Part shown: one piece after another, positions 43,645 to 53,213 of the stretch
Layout of the letters: each line of letters begins with the position of its first letter
Numbering within the stretch: the first letter of the stretch is position 1
Assembly (NCBI GenBank): GCA_017506865.1
Contig: JAFCMP010000279.1
Coordinates: forward strand, 186,001-250,000
Length of the DNA stretch: 64,000 nt
Direction of reading: 5' to 3'
Source of the DNA: Tribonema minus
Taxonomy: Eukaryota; Sar; Xanthophyceae; Tribonematales; Tribonemataceae
The notes under the pieces: generated by a model
The model's database searches: none
Told to the model about the DNA's origin: nothing
Seen by the model: only the letters and a program-made list of their open reading frames with translations
Made by a program: the position numbers and the translations under genes

Positions 43645-45980
43645 CTGCGTGCTTTGTCGGCAATCGGCGTTGCATCGCCAGCATCGATGTCAACGTCAAA
43701 GCGGTCCGTCACCTTGGGGTTCTTGGGGTCTTGCGCGAAGGCGCTGCGCCGGCGGCGGAGCACTTCCATGGCGCGCTCGTAGTAGGTGACGCCATGTTGA
43801 TCGCGTTGCTTGAGAACGTCAAGCACCTTGCCGTCCTTGCATAGCACTTCATGTAACTCCTCATCTGTGCATGTGCCCAAGGTGGCATTATGCTCCTCTG
43901 CCACCTTGCGTCTGAACGCAGCTCTTTCTGCTTCAGCTTGTGTGACAGGGTCTGGCTCAGATGTATTGCGCTCTGGCGCGCAAGAGGAGACTGGCTGTCG
44001 TGCAGGTCCAGACCTGTTCACGGCAGGTGTGTCTTGGCCAAGATGCTTCAGCGCTATTCTAGTCAGGTTTGCAGTGAGTTCTTCCTTGCCAACGTCCATG
44101 TCGCAGATCATGTCAGGTGTTTCAATGACACCCACGATCGCGCCTTCTGGTATGAACACTGGCATGGTGGAGGTGTTCTCGGCTAGCAGCCCAAGCGGCT
44201 TGTGCGGTGACGCGAAATTCACCGTATCCATGAGCACAGTGCCTTGAGCAGCCAGCCTGTTCACTGTCACAGACGCCTGTGGCGCGTCAGCAGTGAGCAG
44301 CACTTCAACAGGTCCAGAGCACTGTACTGGCGGGTGTGACACAACCTCAATGGTTCTAGCGGTGTCAGCATTGATCACTTGATCATGCGTTGCGCGCAAA
44401 AGGCATGTGCGCGCTAGCAAAGTGGGTTTCTGGGATGCTTGCACTCTGGCAGTGCCCACTTTGATCGAGTTTGCCGCGGGGGGGTCTAGAGTCCCCAACT
44501 TCGTATGCTCGCGCATAGGCACAACAGGTCCAGCAGAGCCAGCGGGATGGAAACGCATCCCGTGCTCATATGTGATGGATGAGCCAAACTTGCCAAAGAA
44601 GCTAGACCCTAGGATGGCCTCATAGGGCAAGTCGACCACATAGAAAGCATGTGTGAAAATGGTGTCCTTGAAGCGCACCTGGGCGTGCACAACACCAGTA
44701 ATCGGCACAGATTTCTTGGCATCAGCTAGTTCAACACTGGTAAAGTCGCCATCAGAGAGCGGGCAAATCGAACCATGTGGCAGTTGTTGTGCGCGCTCAG
44801 TGTTGATGAACTCGGCCTCGGCGCCGTTGTCCACCAGCGCGTCAAGTACCAGCTCTTGTATGCCATCACCGACCTGTGTGCGCACTGGCATGCGCACAAA
44901 GCCGTTTTTCTTGGGTTTGCCAATCACATGTGCACTCTGCAAGGTTTTAGGCGGCTTGTGACGTGCTTGCCATCTGGGCATGGCTTTAAACCCGTCAGTA
45001 GCGACAGCGCTCAGGCCAGGTCGCTGAGCATCAGACTGCTGAGCACCTGAGTCGTTGTCTGTACCGCTCATGACGTCAAGTGGCACCTCAACAAGGCCTG
45101 TGTTCGACGTCTTGCCGGAATCAGAAGCAGCAGGCTCTTCTTCATCCTCGCCGTATACCCAGGCAGTTTTTGAAGTTAGCACGTCACTTCCAGAAGTCAG
45201 CGTGGCAAGCAACATGCGCCCTGCATTGCGTGCGAACTGGTAGAAGCTTCTCACGCAAGCACCAGCTAGGCGCAGCACTGCAGGTTGCTCAAGACTGGAC
45301 TCCACCAGCCATTCAGGAGGGGGAGAGGTGTGATCATGCACCACTACCTCACCCGGTGCGAGCTCGGTGGTATCCTTAGGACTAGGCCATTCTGTAGGCA
45401 GGGATGCAACTGCATGTAAAGCAAGCATGATTGCAGCCACACAGTTGGGTTGCACTAGGTTTGCAGCCCAGCGTTTCTTCTGGGTAAGCGTTCCTTCAGG
45501 GTAAGGCTCGCTATAGCCAAGCAAGGACATGACTTGGTCAGGGCTCAACACAAGAGCTTTACTGGCCGGTCCCACATCTTTTTCACGCGGCTGGTAAGAT
45601 GAGGAAGGGCCTCGTCCGGGTTGACGAGTAACAGGGCTAGGAAGCGGCATGTCAGTGAACAGCACGCCTGGTGTCGTGGGCTGCCTAGGGTCCCAGTAAA
45701 ACGTGTCATGGGAGCAGCCAAGATGCTCGCGAACAGTGCTAGGCTTGCTGATGCGGAAGCGCTCATTGAGAATTGCATTCAGGCGTGCAAAGCGCTCAGG
45801 CAGTCGAGAAGTGTTCGGAGCAGACACATTGTAAACGCGCTCGCGTGAAGATGCACCATTTACGTCTGTGCCACGAAACTGCACCTCATAGGTGGAATAC
45901 CCCTTTGTTCCCGTGATGCGGCAAAAGTCGCGCCACGAGTTGGATAGGAGCATCCTAGGCACGTTCTCGTTCACTATCAA
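43536..45980 (-). pseudogene. Gypsy Gag/protease region
   Basis: 814-codon open frame with a retropepsin-like VLDALVDNGAEAEFINT segment and a following beta-rich domain, as expected upstream of RT. Confidence 0.75.
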
Positions 45981-46222
45981 GGCTGGCAGGCAATCGACAG
46001 CGATCTGCGCTACATGTACGAGCGCGCGCGCTGCATCGCCTCAATCCCCTTTCCAGCTGGGGAAGTTCAACACACGAAGATGTGTTCCAGATGATGTCTG
46101 GCTGGAGCTCCTTGAGCCGCTTGCGGACCTTAGAGCTAGCTACGTCTGCGAAATGACTTCCGTGCCTGGAAAGAGCTTCATGTACTGCTCGCACGTAGAC
46201 TTGCAACTATCCACCGCAAGTA

Positions 46223-47967
46223 CTACCTGCACGTCTGCCTCTGCTGCACGTGCAAACTCCTGCAAACCCCTATGCACCCCCCTATGCCGCAACACAACTC
46301 TGCTACCCGCAGCTGCTTCCTGCCCGACGACGTCACGCCGGCATTCGGCACCTCCTTAGGCTGCGGACGCGGCACGGGCGAAGTGGCGAGAGAGATGGGG
46401 CCAGGGTTAGAATCAGGAGCTTTGGTCTTACTTCTAGATGCGGAGTCTGGGTCGAGAGTGACATCTTGTGCAAGTGATGCACAACCAGGCGTGTCACCAG
46501 TGTCCGGAGCAGTCACGTGTGCATCAAAGTCAGGCATGCACGCTGCTGATTCACTATGCGCGTACAAGACCGAGGCTAGCATGTAAATGCCAACTGTCCT
46601 GTCAAGCACGCATGTGACCGGTGCGCTGGCCTTAACGACCACTGGCTGCGCAGCTGGTACTTCAAACATGTCTTGCGTGGAGCTAATGAGATGTTTGACT
46701 AGCCCAAGCGGCTCTGGCGCGTCAACATCCACGGGTACACTAGGCAAGACACGAGAAGTGATTCCAGGTGACTCACTCGTCCGGTTGCGCTTTTGGGCGC
46801 AGAGCTCGTCACGTCTGGCTTCAAGCTGGTCACGGGGCCGCTTCTCCTTCTTCAGCTTCTCGATGCGCTGGTCGTACCAAGGGGCGCGCTGCACCTGGTG
46901 CTCGTGCAGCTTGCCGTCGCCGGGGAAGTGCTCGTGGCAGCTTCTGGGGCTTGCCGGCTGGCTTGTCAGGCTGCTTCTGGAGGGTCTTGGCGGCGAACAT
47001 CGCGGCGGACTTGGCAGCGCCGCGGGCTGAGCTGGCGCCGCTGGAGCTAGTTGTGACAGCGGTGCCGCCGGTGATGTCGGCGAGGGCGTAGCCGGCGAGC
47101 TCTGCAGCCGACTGGAGGTTGTGCTTGAAGACTGCGAGCTCCTCTGGGCGCAGCGCCTTGCAGCAATCGGCGGCGCGCGCGCGGGGTCGAGAACGTCGCC
47201 TGCGCCGACAGTCGGCGCGGGGCGTGGGAGCTGTCATAGCTGCCGGTGTAGCCGCTGGTGTAGCTGAGTGTAGCTGGGCGCTGGCGCGAAGGGGTAGGCG
47301 CCTGCGCTCGGGGGGTACTGCTGCTGAGCACTGGGGTGTACTGGCAGCTGCTGAGCGCTGGGGGCAGCTGCTGAGCGCTGGGGGCAGTTGCTGAGCGCTG
47401 GGGGCAGTTGCTGGGCGCCAAGGAGCTTGTGGCGCGCGTGCTGGGCAGCGTCGGCAAAGAGCGCCGGCGCCGTTTCGATGACGAAGGGCTTGGACACCGC
47501 GGTGAGCTTCGTCGCGAGCGGCGGAGGCCAGCGCCAAGTTGCGCTCGATCTCTGCGTCAATGTCGCTCGCAGCGTTCTCAGTGCTATCGCGGTTCATTGG
47601 AAGGGTCGAGTTTGCTAGGTGCGACGGCGAGAGTGGCGTTAGAGAAGCTCGGGGGATTGATGGAAGTAGCGGGGGCGTGGCTCATGGTGGCGCGCATGCT
47701 CTCCGCGGCATGGCGCACAGCCGCGTCATCAACGCCCGGGAGGCGTTCCAGAGTTCCGGAGTCCCTGACAATTGTGTCAAGCTGCGCAGACCCAGCACTG
47801 GGCGTCGGCACAGTCGCAGCGGACGTTGCAGCCGGCAGGTTTCCCAGCGTCACGGGAGTACCAGCAGCGGCGGCAGTTACAGCAGGCGGGGTGGTAGACA
47901 TCGCGGGCGAGACGATCGAGGTGACCGCGACCGACGTACCGACCTGTTCAGCTGGAGGCGCTGACAC
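46223..47967 (-). pseudogene. Gypsy Gag-like ORFs
   Basis: Overlapping open frames on the element strand; the first part reads LPGVDDAAVRHAAESMRATM and later parts are rich in Ala/Pro/Gln repeats. Low-complexity Gag assignment rests on position. Confidence 0.5.
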
Positions 47968-48843
47968 AGGCTGCGCAGAGCAAGGCTGCGCCTGGGTACC
48001 CGCACTACTGCTCCCACTTTCACCACTAGCTCCCGCAACTCCAGTTTCCCCTTAGGCCGCTTCGCCGGCCGCAGGCTGCCCGGCGTTACCAGCGAGGTTT
48101 GCAGCGTCTCCCTGAAGCACGAGAACAGGGCAGCAACTCGCCACAGCGCGCACTTTGTGGCAAGCGGGCAAACGCTCAAAACATGCGCGTTGGCGGCGTG
48201 CTGGAGCACTCAAGATTTTCGCTCTAGGCAGCGCGGTCTGCTCAAAGGTTATGCAGCTCTGCTCAAAGGTTATGCAGAAGTCATCCCCCCTCCACTTAAA
48301 AAGTGCTGGAGGATCCACGAGGTCTAATCCAGACAGCGTATAACAACTCCACATTGTTAACTCAATGCTTCGGGGTGATCAGTCCCGCAGCATGTGAGTT
48401 TCACGCTGTGTGCGATTTTGTGCCAGGAATCAAGTGCACTTCAGCCGGTGGTGCTCACACCGACTGATCGAAAACCGCTGTTTGCATAGTCGCACGTCTA
48501 TGCTCACGGAATTCTACAAGCAGCTGCAGCATCTTGGTTTTATGCTCGGCGGCTGTTGTGCTTCAAGGGAGCGCGAGTCTAGTTTTTCGTTGCTAACTGT
48601 GTCGTCGTGTGCAGGGAAACACGACTTGCCATGACATAATAGCAACTGATGGATCCTGACGCATCAGGTTATACCTCAGCATCCCTATGGCTTCCTTGAT
48701 GCTGCCATCGCGACAACGTATTCGCGGACGCTGCACTTCGGAATACCCTTCGTGCCTAGCTGCACGGTTGCGGAGAGACTGGTGACGAGTTCTAGCCAGG
48801 TCTAGTGCTGACGTTGTCGATAGCAAGTTGGAGCTGAGCCATC

Positions 48844-49202
48844 TGATACAGCAAAACGGCCTGGCTTCCATGCTGCCAAAGGCAGATGGGCTGTAGTGCT
48901 GCTGGCGAGACCAAGTTGCAGCCAACTTGCTGGACAATCATTAGCAAAGCAAGAGAAATGAGACACACCTCTGTGGACATGGACTGAAGGCCACTTGAAT
49001 GGCTCAGCTCCAGAAAGGCTTGCTGTCTCTCAGCAGGATATCTCTCTTGCCCAGGGCCAGAACCAAGAGTGAGCAAAAGGGCCTTGTCCTCAAGTGCTGG
49101 CCAGGACTTGAAGTTGAAGAACGGTCCCAGGAATGGTCCGGTTCTAGAACGACTCCCCTGGTGCTCTGTACTGAACTAGCACAGAAAACAGAGAGCTTGT
49201 AT
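48844..49202 (-). repeat. Gypsy 5' LTR
   Basis: 359 bp; TGATAC...GTAT(CA) termini, flanked outside by CAAGTG. Confidence 0.9.
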
Positions 49203-49935
49203 CAAGTGGGACGACTCGTACACCGCGAGCCCGAACTATATTGACGCGACGAACTCGCACTCCGGAAGCTGCACTCGAAGCGTGTGCACGACATTCTTGA
49301 TGACCAGCGACAGGAAGACGGTTCGCAGTGATCACATTGATGCTCATCGTGTTCAGTTTCCGGTCAAATGATTGCAGATCTTTGACGGTTCTAACAGTGT
49401 CGCGGTGCCGCATCGCACCGAAGATACCATGTGGACGGCTAACGCGCTCGCGCCCCCAGACATAGCAGAATCAATCAGACGACACGTCAAGCAGAGGCGC
49501 GACGAATGGGAGGCAGCGCAGAGCATGCTCGCTCGATGCGCGCATTATATTACAACACACTGTTCTGTTCTTTGTGCAAGAAGTTTCATTCAACGTTGTC
49601 TGAAGAGTGCATGCAGTGCATACATAAGAGGAGATGCACTGGCCTTGTCGAAAACATCACTTCATCAGCGCGCGCAGCAGACTGTTGCATGCGACCTCCG
49701 GCATCGACCAACTATCATCAGTGCGCACCATAAAATATATGCAGGCACATCGCATTCGCAATTCTACATCACGCGACCAGCCACACGTGCGACTGACCAA
49801 ACGAGACAATGAACACGCACACCAGCAGACCCGGAAACAGTGTATCATTACAAGAGCGGTTCACGTGGACAGCCACCGCTGGTCATGCGCGTCGCGACTG
49901 CGACTGCTTGCACTGACACGCAACCTATGGTACAT
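49203..49935. other. Island stretch with degenerate duplicated pieces
   Basis: Holds a copy of the 3' end of the 36.6-kb gene (49421-49590) and a degenerate copy of the small-gene family at 59.0 kb (about 49675-49715). No intact gene is supported. Confidence 0.5.
49421..49590 (+). pseudogene. Duplicated 3' end of the 36.6-kb gene
   Basis: Closely matches about 37246-37427, including the coding end (ALAPPDIAESIRRHVKQR) and the 3' flank (GCAAGAAGTTTCATTCAA), with small indels. A fragment, not a complete gene. Confidence 0.75.
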
Positions 49936-49938
49936 CCA

Positions 49939-50562
49939 CTACGCAATCGAGAAGGTTCGCGCGGCCATACCGCCGCCGTTCATGCGCATCCAGTCCCTCG
50001 CCTTGGTGCGCATGTACTTTGTAGCCGAGCGAATGACGTCGGTGCCAGACACCTCCTCTACGTCGTCACGCTTGCGCTTCCTGTTGCCACCCTTTGTCAC
50101 CTCATCGACCTGCGCCGTGCGCGCTGTCACAGACTCGCACCATTTCGCAAACGCTGCGTCTGCCATGTCTGTGCTGCTCTGCAGCTGCTCGCGCGCTGTC
50201 TGATACTCATGCACGATCTGATTTATCTTATCGTCGTCATCATAGACCGACATGCACGAACCCTGCTTCAAGATCGCGCTTACGGTTTCGCCAAAGCTGA
50301 TGGCGCTTTCCTTGTGAAGTTCGGACGCAGACTTGAGACCGGAAAGCTCCTGCTCCTGCAGCTTGGATGCCCTAGCCTCTATGACTGAGGTGTCCAACGT
50401 CTCCCCTCCAACAGCGCGGGCAGCGCGGCAAGAAACAATCAGTTTGAAGATGTCATCGTGGTGGCCGAATCCCTCACTCGGCTGCTCGGGAGTTGCATGA
50501 GTCTCCTGCTGAAGCAGCGCTCGCTGTCGAGGCCCTTCAGGCGTGCGGGGGCTATGCGACAT
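49939..50562 (-). CDS. Coiled-coil nuclear-type protein, 207 aa
   Basis: ATG start (MSHSPRTPEGPRQRALLQQ). Helical: VIEARASKLQEQELSGLKSA, then KINQIVHEYQTAREQLQSS; basic GGNRKRKRDDVEE looks like a nuclear-localisation signal. Divergent from the gene at 50653, about 90 bp apart, so they may share a promoter. No family recognised. Confidence 0.6.
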   Translation of the reverse strand: MSHSPRTPEGPRQRALLQQETHATPEQPSEGFGHHDDIFKLIVSCRAARAVGGETLDTSVIEARASKLQEQELSGLKSASELHKESAISFGETVSAILKQGSCMSVYDDDDKINQIVHEYQTAREQLQSSTDMADAAFAKWCESVTARTAQVDEVTKGGNRKRKRDDVEEVSGTDVIRSATKYMRTKARDWMRMNGGGMAARTFSIA

Positions 50563-50652
50563 CGCAGCCAGCTGTGTGTGACAGTTGGTCTTTTGGTGTG
50601 TTATTTACCATGGTTAGGGTTCAGAGCTCTGTCGAGAGCGTCACAACACGAC

Positions 50653-52738
50653 ATGGCGGAGGAACAGAAGGATGCGGGTGCCGACGAGGACAAAGACCAG
50701 CGCTTTGCCAATGTCCTCGTCGAGCTGGTAAGCCTCGATGTGGCACCTCATCCTGCGGTGATAGAGGGCGCCAGGCGGTGGTGTCAGAAGTTGGCCACAC
50801 CAGCACTGGAAGCGGCACGCAAGCAGCTGGCAGCGGAGGGGGAGGAGATCGTCAAGGAGCGCGCTGCGTCAGTGTCAAAGGAGAAAAAATTTGAGGAGGC
50901 GCAGCGCGAGCTGGAAGGAGAAAAGAGGAAGCTCGACGAGAAGCATCGTGAGGAGCTGCGTAAGCTGCAGGAGAGGCACCAGGTTGAGAAGCACGTGCTG
51001 CTGGAGGCGCAGGAGGACCTCGATGGTCGTGTCCAGACACTACGCCAATCAATGGGGAAGCTGCATGCACAGGGGGTTGACCTGAATGCCAGGATGGAAG
51101 CGCAATTGCAAGCCGACCCTTCCAGGCGCCTGGCCCGCTACCTGGACTTGGCGGACGCCTTGCTCGAGAAGGACAATGAACGACGGCAGGACGAGCGCCC
51201 ACCGCTGCAGCCCGTGCAGCAGAATCAGCAGGACCCAGCCCCGCAGGGCTTGCCTCCACCGGTGCAGCAGGCTCTGCAGGAGAATCAGCAGCCTGCGCCT
51301 TCGCCTCCCCTGCAGGAGAATCAGCTGCCTGCGCTGCAGGAGGATCACCAGCCTGGGCTGTCGCCGCGGCCGCGTCCCCCCCCGACGGTGCAGCAGGAAG
51401 ATGCAGCTGCTGCAGCGGCCGCGGTGGCGCTGGCTGCGGATTCTCCGATGCTGCGGCTGGGCGCGAGCAGTCACCTCAGCAGTTGGCGGCGCCGCAGCCT
51501 GCCCCGTTGGCGGCGCAGCAGCCTGCCCGCCTGGCGGTGCAGCAGCCTGTTCCGTTGGCGGCGCAGCAGCCTGCACGCCTGGCGGCGCAGCAGCTCACAC
51601 CGATTCAGGCGCGACCGCAGCAGCCTGCCCGCGAGGGCGTATCGCCCTCACCGCAGCAACAGCAGCAGGGGGCGAAAGAACCAGAGCAGAGGGGGCCTCC
51701 TGCCCGCGCCGAGATGGGCTCCCCCCTCTTGCCTGGCGTCACTGCAGCACAGCCGCACGCGCTGAAGCGCAAGCGTCTGCATCATGTGCAACGCTCGTGG
51801 CCGACCGAACGCGAGAGCGAGGTGCTGCAAGCTGCTTTCGAAAAATCGCAGCCTGAAGACTCAGGTACGCTGCATCAAGTTCACATGGCGTTGCACCGAG
51901 TTTGCGTCGCTTCGAGTCGCGTTTGTGTAGCGTTCGCATTGCGTTCGCATTGCGTTCGCACGCTGGCAATATCAGAACAGAGCATCAAGATCTGCAATGT
52001 CACTGGTGTTTGCCGCGTCGCGTCGCATGGCGTCACGTTGCAGCCGCCTGCACTGAAAATTGTCCGGTCGCGTCGCATCGCTTCGCATCGCGTCGCATCG
52101 CTTCGCATCGCGTCGCATCGCGTTGCATCGCGTCACATCGCATTGCATCGCTTCGCATCGCGTCGCATCGCGTCACATCGCATTGCATCGCTTCGCATCG
52201 CGTCACTTTGCAGTCGCCTGCACACTGTCATGTTGTGCCGCCGCAGGACCGAGTCATCTGCGGCCTCGCGCGGTATGTGCGTGAGGAAGGCGAACGGTCC
52301 ATCACGCCGGAACAGCTGGATCAAATCCTCCACAATGGCGGCGTCGTCAGGTCCAGCTGGAAGAACTGGCATGTCCGTCTGTGCCTCAAGAAAGACAAGC
52401 AGGGGATCGTGCTGAAGGGGGTCGGCGACGGTGACACCCCCGTGCTCCGGAAGGAGGGTATCGGCACGGCGACCAAGTACTTTATGCCGAAAGAGTTGGT
52501 CGAATGGGGGCGGAACTTCGTCTCCAAGCACACGCCTGCCCCCCCGGCAGAGGAGGAGACGGATGTGGAGGATCCGGTGGACGACGCGAGGCGGGCGCGC
52601 GACAACGATGACGGCTATGAGGACAGCAGCGACGAGGACGAACAAGAGCGCGGCGGGGGACGCAGGGGGCGTACGATTGGCTTGGCGGACATTTTCGGCC
52701 CCCCGGTCAACCGCCGTGTAGACGATGAGGTTGCGTGA
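50653..52738 (+). CDS. Coiled-coil / Pro-Gln-rich protein with intron
   Basis: Starts at MAEEQKDAGADEDKDQRF. A long coiled coil follows (KKFEEAQRELEGEKRKLDEK), then a Pro/Gln/Leu repeat region, then an intron and a C-terminal exon (52247-52738) with DRVICGLARYVREEGERSIT and NWHVRLCLKKDKQGIVLKGV and an acidic tail. The last exon has a clear CCGCAG acceptor and 164 codons. The upstream open frame is not continuous through the repeat region, so the gene is either damaged or has unrecognised exons. The intron holds the 10-bp minisatellite. Confidence 0.5.
52073..52206. repeat. 10-bp minisatellite (TCGCRTCGCA)
   Basis: About 13 tandem variants of TCGCGTCGCA/TCGCTTCGCA/TCGCATTGCA inside the intron. 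A related motif (GCGTTCGCATT) is repeated at 51930-51960. Confidence 0.9.
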
Positions 52739-53148
52739 CGCCGCGCAGCCATACAAATGCAGCCACGTGACCATGCTTGCAATGCAGCTAGCTGTGCAGC
52801 ACGCGCGCAGCCTTGCGATGCACCAATCAATGAACGGATACCAATCAACATTATTGCAGTGTAGAGAATTGATTGTACTCGCAGGAGCTGCTGCTGCCAC
52901 GTTCTCCACGACGGCTCTCGCTGCCTTCATCACAGCCTTGTGCACGTTCTGCAGTGTCCTGTGCCGCTCGCCCTTTGATCTGCACAAGTTCAAACAAGAA
53001 ACGTCGACTCTGCTGCGTGCGAATTATGTGAGTTCATTGAACGCCGCATCTGCGAGAAGACACCGCTTCGCTTTCGTCCGGCGCCGTCACGGGCATCCGA
53101 AGCGCTGCGTGCAGCGCCAGCGCCTCGTTGAATTCGGCGTCGACGTAC
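52739..53148. other. Stretch without supported genes
   Basis: Between the coiled-coil gene and the putative left end of the Fanzor transposon. No gene seen; it would supply the guide sequence of a putative omega RNA at its right edge. Confidence 0.4.
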
Positions 53149-53157
53149 GTGTCATCA
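53149..53157 (+). repeat. Putative transposon terminal inverted repeat (Fanzor side)
   Basis: GTGTCATCA reading into the element, matching 56711-56719 in inverse orientation. Only 9 bp, so chance is possible. Confidence 0.35.
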
Positions 53158-53213
53158 TTATAAAGTTAGGCAGCCGGCGAGGGCGCCACAATGATGAAAG
53201 TTGCCAGAATGAT
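53158..53213 (-). ncRNA. Possible omega-RNA scaffold region (inferred)
   Basis: By analogy with TnpB and Fanzor, the guide RNA scaffold overlaps the nuclease 3' end and the element end, with the guide taken from flanking DNA. This 3' flank contains GC-rich complementary stretches (GGCGCC, GCCGGC). Location is predicted from family behaviour only; no RNA fold was computed. Confidence 0.25.

Larger units (their letters stand above)
38619..49202 (-). mobile_element. Gypsy-type LTR retrotransposon
   Basis: 10.58 kb with 359-bp LTRs at each end, a polypurine tract (AAAGAAGAGGGATA on the element strand) beside the 3' LTR and CAAGTG duplicated outside both ends (38613-38618, 49203-49208). Parts on the minus strand in order: Gag-like ORFs, protease, reverse transcriptase and RNase H, integrase with zinc finger, and a chromodomain-like C-terminal ORF. 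The LTRs appear to differ at about one site, so insertion is very recent. Coding is spread over several frames; it looks broken in a few places, or partly uses the frameshifting known in the family. Confidence 0.9.

Noticed and set aside
52063-52284. Arg/Ile/Ala/Ser repeat proteins (SHRIASRRIASHR type)
   Set aside because: All frames of the 10-bp minisatellite give repeats; the stretch is intronic by its splice context.
52133-52993. 286-codon minus-strand ORF
   Set aside because: Antisense shadow of the C-terminal exon of the coiled-coil gene and of the minisatellite.
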